From Variovorax paradoxus (lineage in GTDB: Bacteria; Pseudomonadota; Gammaproteobacteria; Burkholderiales; Burkholderiaceae_C), in the NCBI RefSeq assembly GCF_030811855.1, contig NZ_JAUSRN010000005.1, positions 1-64,000 on the forward strand: a stretch of 64,000 nucleotides of DNA. The letters run 5' to 3'. Positions 38,328 through 49,220 of the stretch are shown here, in pieces; the first letter of the stretch is position 1; each line of letters opens with the position of its first letter. The notes under the pieces are model-generated. The model made no database searches, was not told the origin of the DNA, and saw only the letters and a program-made list of their open reading frames with translations. The translations under genes were made by a program, and so were the position numbers.

Positions 38328-39200
38328 ATGAGCTGGCTTGAAAAACTGCTACCCGCCAAGATCGCACAAACCGACCCGTCGGAGCGCCGCCAGGTGCCCG
38401 AGGGCCTGTGGATCAAATGCCCCGCCTGCGAGACCGTTCTCTACAAGACCGATCTCGAGCACAACCAGAACGTCTGCCCGAGCTGCAACCACCATCATCG
38501 CATCGGTGCGCGTCCACGCCTGGACGCCTTCCTCGATGCCGAAGGCCGCTACGAGGTCGGGCAGGAAGTGCTCCCCGTCGACGCACTCAAGTTCAAGGAC
38601 AGCCGCAAGTACCCCGAAAGGCTCAAGGAAGCCCTGGAGAACACCGGCGAGACCGATGCGCTGATCGTCATGGGCGGCTCGGTCCACAGCATCAGCGTGG
38701 TCGTGGCCTGCTTCGAGTTCGAGTTCATGGGCGGCAGCATGGGCAGCGTGGTCGGTGAGCGCTTCGTGCGCGGCGTCGAGACGGCCATCGAGCAGAAGGT
38801 GCCGTTCATCTGCTTTACCGCCACCGGCGGCGCGCGCATGCAGGAAGGCCTGCTTTCGCTCATGCAGATGGCCAAGACCAACGCCGCACTCACCCGCCTC
38901 GCGAAAAAGGGCCTGCCCTACATCAGCGTGCTGACCGACCCGACCATGGGCGGCGTCTCGGCTGGCTTCGCCTTCGTGGGCGACGTGGTCATTGCCGAGC
39001 CCAAGGCGCTGATCGGCTTTGCCGGCCCGCGCGTGATCGAGTCGACCGTGCGCGTGACGCTGCCCGAGGGCTTCCAGCGCGCCGAGTTCCTGCAGACCAA
39101 GGGCGCCATCGACTTCATCAGCGACCGCCGCGAATTGCGCAAGACCATCGCAAGCACGCTCGCGATGCTGCTTCGCCAGCCCGCCGACGCAGTAAGTTAG
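38328..39200 (+). CDS. accD: Acetyl-CoA carboxylase carboxyltransferase subunit beta
   Basis: A 290-residue subunit. The N-terminal zinc ribbon has the four-Cys pattern CPACETVLY and CPSCNHHH (about residues 28-53); the crotonase-like core includes [36 protein letters not shown] and [12 protein letters not shown]. With AccA it transfers the carboxyl group to acetyl-CoA. It follows trpA, a common betaproteobacterial order. Confidence 0.97.
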   Translation: MSWLEKLLPAKIAQTDPSERRQVPEGLWIKCPACETVLYKTDLEHNQNVCPSCNHHHRIGARPRLDAFLDAEGRYEVGQEVLPVDALKFKDSRKYPERLKEALENTGETDALIVMGGSVHSISVVVACFEFEFMGGSMGSVVGERFVRGVETAIEQKVPFICFTATGGARMQEGLLSLMQMAKTNAALTRLAKKGLPYISVLTDPTMGGVSAGFAFVGDVVIAEPKALIGFAGPRVIESTVRVTLPEGFQRAEFLQTKGAIDFISDRRELRKTIASTLAMLLRQPADAVS

Positions 39201-39300
39201 GCTCGCCCCCAGGCTGCGCGGCACTTCGTGTCCGCTTCGCCCTCCCCCTACCGGGGGCAACACCTGCGGCCCGGCGAAGCCGGTTCCGCGGTGTTTCACG
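39201..39300. repeat. Probable dispersed intergenic repeat after accD
   Basis: This 100-base stretch after the accD stop reads as CCCCCAGGCTGCGCGGC, GCTTCGCCCTCCCCCT, ACCGGGGGCAACACCTG and a GGCGAAGCCGGTTCCGCGG segment. A CCGGCGAAGCCGG palindrome (39271-39283) is present. Very similar stretches are scattered between genes in Comamonadaceae genomes, as far as I remember; only one copy is in this window, so repetition cannot be shown here. Confidence 0.45.
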
Positions 39301-39348
39301 AATCAGAGCGCACTTGCGCAAACAAGCTCCAGTCGGCGCTTGGTTTTC

Positions 39349-39909
39349 TCAAGCACCGAGTCGATAAGCCCAGACCAGCAGGTTGCCCAGCACGATGGCA
39401 ATCACCTGAAGCACCACGATGGCGGCCAGGGGCGACAGGTCAACGCCGCCAATCAGCGGTATGAAGCGCCGAAACGGCCGCACCAGCGGTTCCGCCAGTC
39501 GGGAAATCAGGTCGAGCAGCACCGGCGATGCACCCGGTATCCACGACAGCACCGCATAGACCACCAGCAGCGCCGTAAGGCCTGAAACGGCCAATTGCAT
39601 CAGTCCCACGAGCGAGACCAGCGGCAAGGCCGCGACCCGCCCCAGGTTGCCGATCAGAAGCCACAGCAACAAGAACTTTGCGAGCACCAGCAGCCATGCG
39701 GCAATGAGGCTTGCCAGGTCCCAGCGCTTGACCGCGGGCACGATGCGGCGCAGCGGCATCACGATCCAGTCGGTGATTGCAAATATGAAGCGGCCGAGCG
39801 GGTTGCCGAACGGCACCCGGTGGTACTGCATATAGAGGCGCAGCAGGCAGGCGCCGCCGAGCAGGCCGACGATCACGTCGAGAAGGAACGAGGGGATCTG
39901 GTAGAGCAT
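39349..39909 (-). CDS. YggT-family membrane protein
   Basis: A 186-residue protein with two YGGT repeats: LLDVIVGLLGGACLLRLYMQ with NPLGRFIFAITDWIVMPLRR, and LLVVYAVLSWIPGASPVLL with LAEPLVRPFRRFIPLIGGVD. Four or more membrane spans are visible. YggT proteins have no firm function (roles in osmotic stress or cell division proteins are discussed). The start at 39909 (MLYQIPSFLL) replaces an upstream start by homology. Confidence 0.9.
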   Translation of the reverse strand: MLYQIPSFLLDVIVGLLGGACLLRLYMQYHRVPFGNPLGRFIFAITDWIVMPLRRIVPAVKRWDLASLIAAWLLVLAKFLLLWLLIGNLGRVAALPLVSLVGLMQLAVSGLTALLVVYAVLSWIPGASPVLLDLISRLAEPLVRPFRRFIPLIGGVDLSPLAAIVVLQVIAIVLGNLLVWAYRLGA

Positions 39910-39958
39910 GGGGCGTGGTCGTGAGGGGAATGCGATGATAGCCATGCAAGGTTCCTCG

Positions 39959-40606
39959 ATGACGACACAGCCCCTTCTTCATTCACTGCCATTGTTCCCG
40001 CTCGGTACGGTCCTGTTTCCGGACGGCGTTCTTCCGCTGCGTATTTTCGAGGTGCGTTATCTCGACATGATCGGCAAGTGCCGCAAGGCCGATGCGCCTT
40101 TCGGCGTGGTCAGCCTCACGAGCGGCAGCGAGGTACGCAAGGCGGGCGCCGACGCGGAAAGCTTCGCCGCCGTCGGCACGCTGGCCGTCATCCGCGAATT
40201 CGATTCGCCGCAGAGCGGCCTGCTGCAGATCGAATGCGTCGGCACGCAGCGTTTTCGAATCCGCAATACCGAACTGCAGAAATATGGCTTGTGGGTCGCT
40301 GAAGTGGAGGCGGTGCTCGAAGACGCTGCGCTCGAAATTCCGGACGACCTCCAGCACACCGCCACAGCATTGCGGCGCTTGGTGGAAACGCTCGAAGAGC
40401 GCCGCCGCGCGCAAGGGGCCGAAGCGGTGCGCCTGCCCGTCGGCGAGCCCTATCGATTCAACGATTGCGGCTGGGTGGCCAACCGCTGGTGCGAGCTGGT
40501 GCCGATGCAGCTCGAACTTCGGCAACGGCTCATGGAACTGGACAGCCCGCTGATGCGGCTGGAATTGGTCAGCGATCTGCTCGCACGTGCGGGCATCACT
40601 GAATAG
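39959..40606 (+). CDS. Lon N-terminal substrate-binding domain protein
   Basis: A 215-residue protein consisting only of the LON substrate-binding domain: LPLFPLGTVLFPDGVLPLRI, FEVRYLDMIG and FGVVSLTSGSEV are typical, and no ATPase or protease part follows. Such stand-alone proteins are widespread and mostly uncharacterised. ATG 39959 is preferred over the ATGs at 39935 and 39944 because AAGG lies about 8 bases upstream. Divergent from yggT over 49 bases. Confidence 0.85.
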   Translation: MTTQPLLHSLPLFPLGTVLFPDGVLPLRIFEVRYLDMIGKCRKADAPFGVVSLTSGSEVRKAGADAESFAAVGTLAVIREFDSPQSGLLQIECVGTQRFRIRNTELQKYGLWVAEVEAVLEDAALEIPDDLQHTATALRRLVETLEERRRAQGAEAVRLPVGEPYRFNDCGWVANRWCELVPMQLELRQRLMELDSPLMRLELVSDLLARAGITE

Positions 40607-40729
40607 GTTGCTACTTTTTCAATAGCGTTTCATACAGGATTGGCGGGCGCTGTGGGCCGGTTTCATTCGAACCCTATCGGCTAAAATGGCGGGTTGCGCA
40701 CGCTCCCGTTGCGCCCTCCTCCGCTCTCC

Positions 40730-42292
40730 ATGTCCGATCACCTGATTCCCTCCATTCCCACGCCTGCAGCAGCCCCGGCCGCGGCGCCCGCCGTCGACGA
40801 CAACCAGCTCATCGCGGAACGCCGCGAAAAGCTCAAGCTGATGCGCACCGCGCAAGCCGAAGGCAAGGGCGTTGCGTTTCCGAACGACTTCAAGCCGGGC
40901 CACCGCGCCGCGGCACTGATCGAGGCGCATGGCGCCACCGAAGCGGAAGCACTCGAAGCGCAGGCCGTCTCGGTGAGCGTGGCGGGCCGCATGATGCTCA
41001 AGCGCGTGATGGGCAAAGCCAGCTTCGCCACGGTGCAGGACGCCACCAGCCGCATCCAGCTCTACGTGACGCGCGATGCCATCGGCGAAGAAGCCTACGC
41101 CGAGTTCAAGCGCTGGGACCTGGGCGACATCGTGGGCGCCGAAGGCTCTCTGATGAAGACCAAGACCGGGGAGCTTTCGGTCAAGGTGACCAAGCTGCGC
41201 CTGCTCACCAAGAGCCTGCGTCCGCTGCCCGACAAGTTCCACGGCATGGCCGACCAGGAGCAGAAGTATCGCCAGCGCTACGTCGATCTGATCACCGACG
41301 AGTCGGCACGCGTACGCTTTACCGCGCGCAGCAAAGCCGTGAGCGCGCTGCGCGAATTCATGGTGGCCAACGACTTCCTCGAAGTCGAGACGCCGATGCT
41401 GCACCCCATTCCGGGCGGCGCCAACGCCAAGCCCTTCAAGACGCACCACAACGCGCTCGACCAGGAGATGTTCCTGCGCATCGCGCCGGAGCTCTACCTC
41501 AAGCGGCTGATCGTCGGCGGCTTCGAGCGCGTGTTCGAAATCAACCGGAGCTATCGCAACGAGGGCATCTCGGTGCGGCACAACCCCGAATTCACGATGA
41601 TGGAGTTCTACGCGGCCTACTGGAACTACCGCGACCTGATGGACTTCACCGAGACGCTGATCCGCACCATTGCCGACAAGGCCGTGGGCACGCAGCAGCT
41701 CACCTACCAGGGCAAGCCGGTCGACCTGACCCAGCCCTTCGAGCGCCTGACGATCCGCGAAGCCATCCTCAAGCACACCGAGGCTGGTGATGGCGTCGAT
41801 GACAGCACCTGGCTCATCAATGCGCTGCGCAAGATCGGCCTCAGCGAAGAAAAAGACAAGCTCTCGCAGCGCAGCCTTGCCAGCCTGCAGGTGATGTACT
41901 TCGAAGAGACGGTGGAAGAGAAGCTCTGGCAGCCGACCTTCATCATGGAGCACCCGACCGAGATCTCGCCGCTGGCGCGCGCCAACGACGAGCGCCCGGA
42001 AGTGACCGAGCGCTTCGAGCTCTACATCACCGGCCGCGAGTTCGGCAACGGCTTCAGCGAGCTCAACGACGCCGAAGACCAGGCCGCGCGCTTCAACGCG
42101 CAGGTAGCCGCCAAGGACAGCGGCGACGATGAAGCCATGTTCTACGACCACGACTTTGTGCGTGCGCTCGAATACGGCATGCCGCCCACCGGCGGCTGCG
42201 GCATCGGCATCGACCGGCTGATGATGCTGCTGACCGATTCGCCGAGCATCCGCGACGTGATCCTGTTCCCGGCGCTGCGCAGGGAATCTTGA
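40730..42292 (+). CDS. lysS: Lysine-tRNA ligase, class II
   Basis: A 520-residue synthetase. The anticodon-binding OB domain ([20 protein letters not shown]) precedes the class II core with motif 2 ([20 protein letters not shown]) and motif 3 ([20 protein letters not shown]). An N-terminal Ala/Pro extension of about 25 residues precedes the family start. ATG 40730 (MSDHLIP) is chosen; upstream residues are not family-like. Confidence 0.97.
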   Translation: MSDHLIPSIPTPAAAPAAAPAVDDNQLIAERREKLKLMRTAQAEGKGVAFPNDFKPGHRAAALIEAHGATEAEALEAQAVSVSVAGRMMLKRVMGKASFATVQDATSRIQLYVTRDAIGEEAYAEFKRWDLGDIVGAEGSLMKTKTGELSVKVTKLRLLTKSLRPLPDKFHGMADQEQKYRQRYVDLITDESARVRFTARSKAVSALREFMVANDFLEVETPMLHPIPGGANAKPFKTHHNALDQEMFLRIAPELYLKRLIVGGFERVFEINRSYRNEGISVRHNPEFTMMEFYAAYWNYRDLMDFTETLIRTIADKAVGTQQLTYQGKPVDLTQPFERLTIREAILKHTEAGDGVDDSTWLINALRKIGLSEEKDKLSQRSLASLQVMYFEETVEEKLWQPTFIMEHPTEISPLARANDERPEVTERFELYITGREFGNGFSELNDAEDQAARFNAQVAAKDSGDDEAMFYDHDFVRALEYGMPPTGGCGIGIDRLMMLLTDSPSIRDVILFPALRRES

Positions 42293-43557
42293 GCGTGAAG
42301 TTACCGTCGTCGCTGCCGACGATCGGCATCGACTTCGGCACCTCCAATTCCGCCGTGGCCTGCCGGGTCGATGGCGTGGCCCGGCTGCTGCCCATCGAAG
42401 GTGCCGCCACCACCCTGCCCACCGCAATCTTCTTCAACGCCGAAGACCGAACCACGCACTTCGGCCGCGAAGCCGTCGCGCTCTATCTCGCGGGCATTGA
42501 AGGCCGCCTGATGCGCTCACTGAAGAGCCTGCTCGGCAGCGCGTTGATGCAGGAGAAAACGGCCGTCTACGATGGTCTGGTGAGCTTCGAGGACATCATC
42601 GCGCGCTTTCTGCGCGAACTCGCCGCACGGGCGGGCCGCGAGTTGGGCCGGGTGCCGGAGCGCGTGGTCATCGGCCGGCCGGTTCATTTCGTGGACGACG
42701 ATTCCAAGCGCGACGAACGCGCGGAAGAAAGCCTGCGCCACGCGGCCCGTGCGGCCGGGTTCCGCGACATCGCTTTTCAGCTGGAGCCGATTGCCGCGGC
42801 CTTCGACTACGAGCAGCGCATCACTAGGGAGTCGCTGGTGCTGATCGTCGACATCGGAGGCGGCACCTCCGACTTCACGGTGGTGCGCGTCGGTCCGGAC
42901 CGCGCCGCGCGCGAAGACCGCAGCGACGACGTGCTGGCCACCAGCGGCGTGCACATCGGCGGGACCGACTTCGACCAGCGCCTGAACCTCGATCGCGTGA
43001 TGCCGGAATTCGGCTTTCGCCACACGGGCGCACAGGGGCGCGAAGTTCCGAGCAAGGTGTTCTTCGAGCTCTCGTCCTGGCACCTGATCAACTGGCTCTA
43101 TGCGGCCAAGGCGGTGCGGCAGGCGAAGGATCTGCGCACCAGCTACAGCAATACGCGGCTGCACGACCGGCTGATGGCGGTGCTCGAAGAACGACACGGC
43201 CATCGCATTGCCAGCGAGGTCGAGCAGGCCAAGATCGATGCTTCGGTGAGCGATGCGCCCAGCGCCATCGACCTGTCGTGCGCAGAGTCGGGCCTGAGCG
43301 CGTCACTCTCGCCCGCCGACATGGCGCAGCAGCTTTCTCCGCTGCTCGAGAACGTCATTGCCTGCGCGCACGCTTGCGTCAAGCGCGCCGGGCTGCGCAG
43401 CGGCGACCTCGACGCCATCTACCTGACGGGCGGCTCCTCGGCGCTGCGGCCGTTTCAGCAGGCCTTGCAGAGGAGCTTTGCTGGCGTCAACCTTGTCGAG
43501 GGCGACCTGTTCGGCGGCGTGGCGACCGGGCTGGCCTGCGTGGGGCCGGTGGCATGA
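42289..43557 (+). CDS. Short Hsp70-family (YegD-like) ATPase
   Basis: A 422-residue Hsp70 relative. The ATPase signatures are intact: [18 protein letters not shown] (phosphate 1), [29 protein letters not shown] (phosphate 2) and [18 protein letters not shown]. No substrate-binding C-terminal domain exists, as in YegD. The frame opens at TTG 42289, overlapping the lysS stop; GTG at 42295 is the other candidate. The partner is unknown. Confidence 0.88.
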   Translation: MSVKLPSSLPTIGIDFGTSNSAVACRVDGVARLLPIEGAATTLPTAIFFNAEDRTTHFGREAVALYLAGIEGRLMRSLKSLLGSALMQEKTAVYDGLVSFEDIIARFLRELAARAGRELGRVPERVVIGRPVHFVDDDSKRDERAEESLRHAARAAGFRDIAFQLEPIAAAFDYEQRITRESLVLIVDIGGGTSDFTVVRVGPDRAAREDRSDDVLATSGVHIGGTDFDQRLNLDRVMPEFGFRHTGAQGREVPSKVFFELSSWHLINWLYAAKAVRQAKDLRTSYSNTRLHDRLMAVLEERHGHRIASEVEQAKIDASVSDAPSAIDLSCAESGLSASLSPADMAQQLSPLLENVIACAHACVKRAGLRSGDLDAIYLTGGSSALRPFQQALQRSFAGVNLVEGDLFGGVATGLACVGPVA

Positions 43558-44081
43558 AATACCTCGCGGGGTATCCACCTACCCTGCTGGCCCAGGTTCA
43601 GCAACTGGTCGAAACCGAAGGACTCGCGCCGCTGCTGCGCAGCCGCTATCCCGGTCCGCTGCACGAGGTGCAGACCGACCGTGCGCTCTACGACTACGTG
43701 AGCGAACTCAAGAGCGATTTCATGCGCAAGGCGCCGCCGCTCTCCAAGGTGGCGTTCGACAGCAAACTGCATGTGATCCGCAACGCGCTCGGCACGCACA
43801 CCACCGTCTCGCGCGTGCAGGGTAGCAAGCTCAAGGCCAAGCGGGAGATCCGGGTGGCGAGCCTGTTCAGGGAAGTGCCGCTGGAGTGGCTGCGCATGAT
43901 CGTGGTTCATGAGCTTGCGCACATGAAAGAGCGGGACCATGACAAGAGCTTCTATGCGCTGTGCGAGCACATGGAGCCGGGCTACCACCGGCTGGAGTTC
44001 GACGTGCGGTTGTACCTGACGCATCTGGACGCAGGCGGCGAGCGGCTGTGGGCCAATCCGCCGCCGGTCGGCGCGCCGTAG
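43554..44081 (+). CDS. YgjP-like zinc metallopeptidase (DUF45/WLM fold)
   Basis: A 175-residue protein. The zinc motif HELAHMKERDHDKSFYAL gives HExxH with a third His, followed by CEHMEPGYHRLEFDVRLYL, the usual layout of YgjP-like peptidases. Its ATG overlaps the Hsp70-like stop by four bases (ATGA), so the two are made together. Substrate unknown. It faces nagZ with only 7 bases between the stops. Confidence 0.88.
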   Translation: MKYLAGYPPTLLAQVQQLVETEGLAPLLRSRYPGPLHEVQTDRALYDYVSELKSDFMRKAPPLSKVAFDSKLHVIRNALGTHTTVSRVQGSKLKAKREIRVASLFREVPLEWLRMIVVHELAHMKERDHDKSFYALCEHMEPGYHRLEFDVRLYLTHLDAGGERLWANPPPVGAP

Positions 44082-44088
44082 CGGTTCG

Positions 44089-45192
44089 TCAGGCGCCCGC
44101 GGCTGACGCGAGTCTGGCCTTCGCCAGCACTTGCCTGGCGCCTTTGTAGCCTTCCGATTCGACCATCGCGTTCCAGTCGGTCGATGGCGTCTCCGGCAGC
44201 AGTGCCCGCCGCCGAATCTCGCTCCTTGGGTCCGCTTGCCAGCGCCCTGCCCTTTCGGCAGCGGCAAAGCCTTCGAGCAACTCGTCGAGCGGCCGCCCCT
44301 CGCCGATGCTCTGGTTGCAAAGCATCGCAAGATCGCAGCCCGCATCCAGCGCAGCAAGTGCGGCATCGGCATAGCTCAACAGCTCGCCATCGATGTAGCG
44401 CCCCGCCTCCATGCTCAGGTCGTCGCTGAAGATGGCGCCATCGAATGCAAGCCGGCTGCGCAGGATTTCTTTGAGCCACCGGAATGAAAAACCCGCAGGC
44501 CGCTTATCGACTTTCGGATAGATCACGTGCGCCGGCATCACGGCCGTCAGCGTGCCGGCGAGCCAGTCGTAAGGCCGCGCGTCATCGGCAAGGATCGTCT
44601 TGAGACTGCGCCGGTCGACCGGAATTTCCACGTGCGAATCGGCCGTCACAAAACCGTGCCCCGGAAAGTGCTTGCCGCAATGGCGCATGTCCATCTGCAG
44701 CATGCCGTGCATCACGCTCTTGGCCAATAGCGCCACCACGCGCGGATCGCGGTGAAAGCTGCGGTCGCCGATCACGCTGCTGCCGCCGTAGTCCAGATCG
44801 AGCACGGGTGCAAAACTGAAGTCGATGCCGCAGGCACGAAGTTCGGCGGCAAGCACCTGGCCGGTCGCCGTTGCGGCTTGCGTGGCGCGCATGGCATCGC
44901 GCATCCAGAGTTCGCCGAGTGCGCGCATGGAGGGCAGGCGCGTGACGCCGTCGGTGCGAAACCGCTGCACGCGACCGCCTTCGTGATCGACGCAGATCAG
45001 CAGGTCGGGGCGCAAGGCTTTCAGCTCGGCATTGAGCGCCGTCATTTGGGCGCGGTCTCGCCAGTTGCGGGCGAAATGAATGACGCCGCCCACCAGGGGG
45101 TTGGTAATGCGGCGGCGGTCCGCGTCGCTGAGTTCCGCGCCCGCCACGTCGATGATGAGGGGCGAGTGAGTGCTTGTCGTTGCCAGGGTCAT
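44089..45192 (-). CDS. nagZ: Beta-N-acetylhexosaminidase NagZ
   Basis: A 367-residue GH3 enzyme of cytoplasmic cell-wall recycling. [18 protein letters not shown]-type residues in [27 protein letters not shown] with the conserved His/Asp pair, and the nucleophile region [11 protein letters not shown] are present. Overlaps the acpS stop by four bases. Last gene of the long minus-strand lepA group. Confidence 0.95.
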   Translation of the reverse strand: MTLATTSTHSPLIIDVAGAELSDADRRRITNPLVGGVIHFARNWRDRAQMTALNAELKALRPDLLICVDHEGGRVQRFRTDGVTRLPSMRALGELWMRDAMRATQAATATGQVLAAELRACGIDFSFAPVLDLDYGGSSVIGDRSFHRDPRVVALLAKSVMHGMLQMDMRHCGKHFPGHGFVTADSHVEIPVDRRSLKTILADDARPYDWLAGTLTAVMPAHVIYPKVDKRPAGFSFRWLKEILRSRLAFDGAIFSDDLSMEAGRYIDGELLSYADAALAALDAGCDLAMLCNQSIGEGRPLDELLEGFAAAERAGRWQADPRSEIRRRALLPETPSTDWNAMVESEGYKGARQVLAKARLASAAGA

Positions 45193-45590
45193 GCCTCGTT
45201 CTTGTATTCGACCACGACGAAACTCGCGGCATATTCGGTTTCGTCGGTCACCGTGACATGGGCCGTGAGGCCTTTGGCCTCGAACCAGTCCTTGAGCTCT
45301 CCGTGCAGCACGATGACGGGCTTGCCGCTGGGCAGGTTCGCGATCTCGCAGAGCCGCCAGCTCATCGGCATGCGCATGCCCAGGCCGATGGCCTTGCTGA
45401 ACGCCTCCTTGGCGGAAAAGCGTGTCGCAAGATAGCTCAGGCCGCGCTTGGGCCAGCGCGCGCTGCGGGCCTTCCAGACGGCGAATTCGGCGTCGCTCAG
45501 CACCCGGTGGGCAAAGCGCTCGCCCTGGCGCTCGAACGTTGCGCCGATGCGCCGCAGGTCGCAGATGTCGGTACCGATGCCGTAGATCAT
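45189..45590 (-). CDS. acpS: Holo-[acyl-carrier-protein] synthase
   Basis: A 133-residue transferase. [15 protein letters not shown] carries the first metal Asp and [16 protein letters not shown] the second acidic site. It adds 4'-phosphopantetheine to ACP (acpP is in this window at 58417-58656). The start at 45590 is fixed by family; an upstream extension to 45686 overlaps pdxJ. Confidence 0.95.
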   Translation of the reverse strand: MIYGIGTDICDLRRIGATFERQGERFAHRVLSDAEFAVWKARSARWPKRGLSYLATRFSAKEAFSKAIGLGMRMPMSWRLCEIANLPSGKPVIVLHGELKDWFEAKGLTAHVTVTDETEYAASFVVVEYKNEA

Positions 45591-45603
45591 TCCGCTTGCG
45601 CGT

Positions 45604-46371
45604 TCACTGCGCCTCTTGGATGCAGCGGAGGTATTCCCGCGTCGTGGCGGCGTAGCCGAGCTCGAGCGCATCGGCAATGAAGGCATGGCCGATCGAGACC
45701 TCCTGGACGCCGCGCACAGCCCGGAGGAACGCGGTGAGGTTGTCGCGGCTCAGGTCGTGGCCGGCATTCACGCCTAGGCCCACCGCCTTTGCCGCTCGTG
45801 CCGACTCAACATAGCGCGCGAGCACGGCCTCTTCGTCCGGCGTGCCGCGCGATGCTGCATAGCCTTCGGTGTACAGCTCGACGCGGTCCGCGCCCACTTC
45901 CTTGGCCGCAGCCATCTGTTGCGCAATGGGGTCCATGAACAGGCTCACGCGCACGCCTAGCGCCTTGGCCTCGGCAATCAAGGGGCGCAGGCGCTCGGCG
46001 TCTTCGGGGAAGCTCCAGCCGTGGTCGCTGGTCGACTGGGTTTCGCTGTCCGGCACAAAGGTGGCTTGGTGCGGCTTCAGCTCGCGCACGAAGTCCATCA
46101 GGTTGTGGAACGGATTGCCTTCTATGTTGAACTCGATCGCCGGCCAGTCCTTGGCCAGCAGCGCGGACAAGTCGCTCACGTCGTGCGCGCGGATATGGCG
46201 CGCGTCAGGCCGCGGATGCACGGTAATGCCTTGCGCGCCGGCGGCAAGGCAGGCGTTGGCGGCGACGAGCACGCTCGGAATGCCGAGCGTGCGCGTGTTG
46301 CGCACCAAGGCCACCTTGTTCAGGTTGACCGACAGCGAAGTGGTAGCGGAATGGCGGGATGTCGTGCTCAT
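45604..46371 (-). CDS. pdxJ: Pyridoxine 5'-phosphate synthase
   Basis: A 255-residue TIM barrel. [20 protein letters not shown] is the family opening; [30 protein letters not shown] and [15 protein letters not shown] contain the conserved Glu/His residues. It makes the pyridoxine ring of vitamin B6. The ATG at 46371 overlaps the recO stop by four bases. Confidence 0.96.
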   Translation of the reverse strand: MSTTSRHSATTSLSVNLNKVALVRNTRTLGIPSVLVAANACLAAGAQGITVHPRPDARHIRAHDVSDLSALLAKDWPAIEFNIEGNPFHNLMDFVRELKPHQATFVPDSETQSTSDHGWSFPEDAERLRPLIAEAKALGVRVSLFMDPIAQQMAAAKEVGADRVELYTEGYAASRGTPDEEAVLARYVESARAAKAVGLGVNAGHDLSRDNLTAFLRAVRGVQEVSIGHAFIADALELGYAATTREYLRCIQEAQ

Positions 46372-47141
46372 AGGGCTTGCAAATCTCTCATCATCTGCCG
46401 CGTGCGCAGCGTGGACACACCGCAATGGTAGTTGAGCAAGGTGCGCAGCTGGTTTCGGAGGGCACTGTTGCTGCCGGCGTTCATGGTCGCGATTTCGCGC
46501 AGCGTGGCGGTAAACGGCGCACGGTCGTCCAGCACGCCCTGCAGCGACCGCCAGTCGGCGCCTGCCAGCGCGGCCTCGTCGTCACCCGCCAGCCGCAAGC
46601 CGGCTTCCGGCACCAGGGTGTAGCGTTGGTCGGCCGCCAGCGGCTCGAGCGTGAGGGTCTGTGCGTCGAGCGACGGCAACAGGCCCACTTCGCGCAGCAG
46701 CAGCAGCTCGAAGGCGCGCAGCGCGGCGGCATGGGTGGCCGCTTGCGCGCCGGCGTGTTCGCTGGCCAGCACCTGCACCACGCCCGCATAAGCGTCGAAC
46801 AGGGCTTCATGGGCGTCGTCCCGCGCCAGGAGGCGCAGCAGCAGTTCGTTGACGTAATAGCCCGAAAGCAGCGCCTCGCCGGTCGGCATGACGTGCCCGC
46901 CCATCCACTCGGCACCCTTGAGCGTGCGGATTTCGGCGTCGCCGCCATAGTTGAGTTGCAGCGGCTGCAGCGGCAACAGCACCGGCCTGAAATTGGAGCT
47001 CGGCCGCTTCGCCCCCTTGGCCACCAGCGCAATGCGCCCGTGGTGCCGGGTGAAGACCTCAAGGATCAGGCTCGACTCGCTCCAGTCGTAGCGATGGAGC
47101 ACATACGCCGGTTCGTGCGAAACGCGATGGGCAGTCGCCAC
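46368..47141 (-). CDS. recO: DNA repair protein RecO
   Basis: A 257-residue RecO. The N-terminal OB fold ([35 protein letters not shown]) and helical C-terminal part ([20 protein letters not shown]) match the family. It loads RecA with RecF/RecR. Overlaps pdxJ by four bases and follows era after one base. Confidence 0.95.
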   Translation of the reverse strand: MATAHRVSHEPAYVLHRYDWSESSLILEVFTRHHGRIALVAKGAKRPSSNFRPVLLPLQPLQLNYGGDAEIRTLKGAEWMGGHVMPTGEALLSGYYVNELLLRLLARDDAHEALFDAYAGVVQVLASEHAGAQAATHAAALRAFELLLLREVGLLPSLDAQTLTLEPLAADQRYTLVPEAGLRLAGDDEAALAGADWRSLQGVLDDRAPFTATLREIATMNAGSNSALRNQLRTLLNYHCGVSTLRTRQMMRDLQAL

Positions 47142-47142
47142 T

Positions 47143-48108
47143 TCATTCGTAACCGAACGAGCGCACGCGCGCTTCGTCGTCGGCCCAGCCGGAGCGCACC
47201 TTCACCCACAGTTCGAGGAACACCTTGGCATCGGCCAGCTTTTCGAGCTCGACGCGGGTTTCCATGCCGATGCGTTTGATGCGCTCACCCTTGTCGCCGA
47301 TCACCATGGCCTTGTGGCCGTCGCGCTCCACCACGATGGTGGCGGCAATGCGCAGCAGACGCTTCTGGCCCTTTTTCTGGGGCGGCTCTTCCTCGAACTT
47401 GTCGATGATCACGGTCGAGGTATAGGGCAGTTCGTCACCAGTCAGGCGGAACAGCTTTTCACGCACCAGCTCACCTGCGAGGAACTTTTCGCTGCGGTCG
47501 GTGAGCTCGTCCTCGGCGTAGAACCAGGGCTGCTCGGGCAGGTATTTTTCGCAGATGCCGAAAAGGCGCTCGACGTCCTTGGGGTTCTTGGCCGACATCG
47601 GCACGAACTCGGCAAAGGGGTGCTTCGCTTGCATCGTCTGCAGCCAGGGCGCGATGTCGCCGCGGCGGTGCACGTTGTCGAGCTTGTTGGCCAGCAACAC
47701 CGTCGGAATGCCCTTGCCGAGCAGCTTGAGAACCCGCTCGTCAGCGGGCGTGAAGCTGCCCGCCTCGACCACGAAAAGAATCAGGTCCACATCGCCGACC
47801 GCGCCTTGAACGGTCTTGTTGAGCGACTTGTTGAGCGCGTTGGCGTGCAAAGTCTGGAAACCTGGCGTATCGACAAACACGAACTGCGTGGCACCGATGG
47901 TGCGCATGCCCGTGATGCGGTGCCGCGTGGTCTGTGCCTTGCGCGAGGTAATGCTGATCTTCTGGCCCACCAGCGCGTTGAGCAGCGTCGATTTGCCCAC
48001 GTTGGGCTTGCCCACAATGGCCACCAGGCCGCAGTGCTGGGGTCCGGTAGGGACCGTGTCGCCCGCTGCGTCTTCGGGAGTTGCTGCTGAATTTATAGCG
48101 TCGTTCAT
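47143..48108 (-). CDS. era: GTPase Era
   Basis: A 321-residue Era. G1 [19 protein letters not shown]2 region [16 protein letters not shown]3 VDTPGFQ, and G4 ANKLD are all present, and the C-terminal KH domain ends RSFGYE. It assists 30S assembly. The start at 48108 (MNDAINSAA) gives a short non-conserved N-tail; upstream frame to 48321 overlaps rnc. Confidence 0.96.
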   Translation of the reverse strand: MNDAINSAATPEDAAGDTVPTGPQHCGLVAIVGKPNVGKSTLLNALVGQKISITSRKAQTTRHRITGMRTIGATQFVFVDTPGFQTLHANALNKSLNKTVQGAVGDVDLILFVVEAGSFTPADERVLKLLGKGIPTVLLANKLDNVHRRGDIAPWLQTMQAKHPFAEFVPMSAKNPKDVERLFGICEKYLPEQPWFYAEDELTDRSEKFLAGELVREKLFRLTGDELPYTSTVIIDKFEEEPPQKKGQKRLLRIAATIVVERDGHKAMVIGDKGERIKRIGMETRVELEKLADAKVFLELWVKVRSGWADDEARVRSFGYE

Positions 48109-48116
48109 TTCTGGTT

Positions 48117-48803
48117 TCACGCGGCTCCGCGTGCCTTGAGCCGGATCAACATGGCTGCCGCGGCAGCCTGCTCGCCGGCGCGTCGCGAGCCACCGATGCC
48201 GCGTTCGCGCAGGCCAAGCTCGGGCACCTCGCACTCGACATCGAAAGTTTGTTTGTGCGCAGCGCCGAGCGTGGCCGCCACGCGGTACACCGGCAACTTC
48301 ATTTTGTGGCCCTGGAGCCATTCCTGCAATTCGGTCTTCGGGTCCTTGGCGACCGCGTCCATGCGCGGATTGATCTCGACCGACTCGTAGAGCCGGCGCA
48401 CCAGCGCCTCCGCGGCCGAAAAGCCCGCATCGAGGTAGACCGCGCCGATCAGCGCTTCGAGCGCGTCGGCCAGGATCGAAGGCCGGCTGGGCCCGCCCGA
48501 GCGCGCCTCGCCTTCGCCGAGCCGAAGCAGCGGCGACAGCTGCAGCTCCAGCGCCAAGCGATGCAGGGTGTCCTGCTTGACCAGGTTGGCCCGCACGCGC
48601 GACAGATCGCCTTCGGGCAAGGCCGAGAGGCGGGTGTAGAGCAGGTGCGAAACCGCGAGATTGAGCACCGAGTCGCCGAGAAACTCGAGGCGCTCGTTGT
48701 GGTCAGCCGAAAAACTGCGGTGCGTGAGCGCGAGCTGGAGCAGCCGCGGGTCGGAGAACGAATGCTTGAGGCGCTCCTGCAGCGCTGCGAGGCCGCCGTC
48801 CAC
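48117..48803 (-). CDS. rnc: Ribonuclease III
   Basis: A 228-residue RNase III. The signature [17 protein letters not shown] has the catalytic Glu/Asp; a C-terminal double-stranded RNA-binding domain begins near [20 protein letters not shown]. It processes rRNA and regulatory duplexes. Eight bases separate it from era. Confidence 0.96.
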   Translation of the reverse strand: MDGGLAALQERLKHSFSDPRLLQLALTHRSFSADHNERLEFLGDSVLNLAVSHLLYTRLSALPEGDLSRVRANLVKQDTLHRLALELQLSPLLRLGEGEARSGGPSRPSILADALEALIGAVYLDAGFSAAEALVRRLYESVEINPRMDAVAKDPKTELQEWLQGHKMKLPVYRVAATLGAAHKQTFDVECEVPELGLRERGIGGSRRAGEQAAAAAMLIRLKARGAA

Positions 48804-48820
48804 CTTGCGTATCGCCGCGT

Positions 48821-49189
48821 TCAGCGGGTCTCGCCTTTGTACTTGAGCACCAGGAAGGCTGGCCCGAACAGGGGAATCTCCCGCTCGTAGGCATACGACA
48901 CGACGACCTTGTCGCCGACCTTCTTGATGTCGAGGTCCCTGCCGGAAACCGACTTGAAGTCGTCGATGGCCTGGGCCCGGTCGAAGATGGCGCGCACTTC
49001 AGGCACGGTGGTGCCTTCCTTGGCCTTGTTGGCCGCCTTGTCGATCGCCTGGTATTCGATCAGCGTCGGGATGACCTGCGCGACGATGACGCCCAGGCAA
49101 CCCAGCACCACGGCGACGAACACCAGGCCGATGAACGAGATGCCGCGCTGGTGCGCGGCCCTGCTGCGGATGGACCGATTTGCTCTCAT
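48821..49189 (-). CDS. DUF4845 membrane-anchored protein
   Basis: A 122-residue protein with one membrane span near the N-terminus ([20 protein letters not shown]) and a soluble part of unknown fold. Pilin-like N-terminal features (RGISFIGL) are typical of DUF4845 proteins, which regularly lie between lepB and rnc in betaproteobacteria. Confidence 0.88.
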   Translation of the reverse strand: MRANRSIRSRAAHQRGISFIGLVFVAVVLGCLGVIVAQVIPTLIEYQAIDKAANKAKEGTTVPEVRAIFDRAQAIDDFKSVSGRDLDIKKVGDKVVVSYAYEREIPLFGPAFLVLKYKGETR

Positions 49190-49220
49190 GCCCTCTTACC
49201 CCTCGAACAATGCTGACTGC

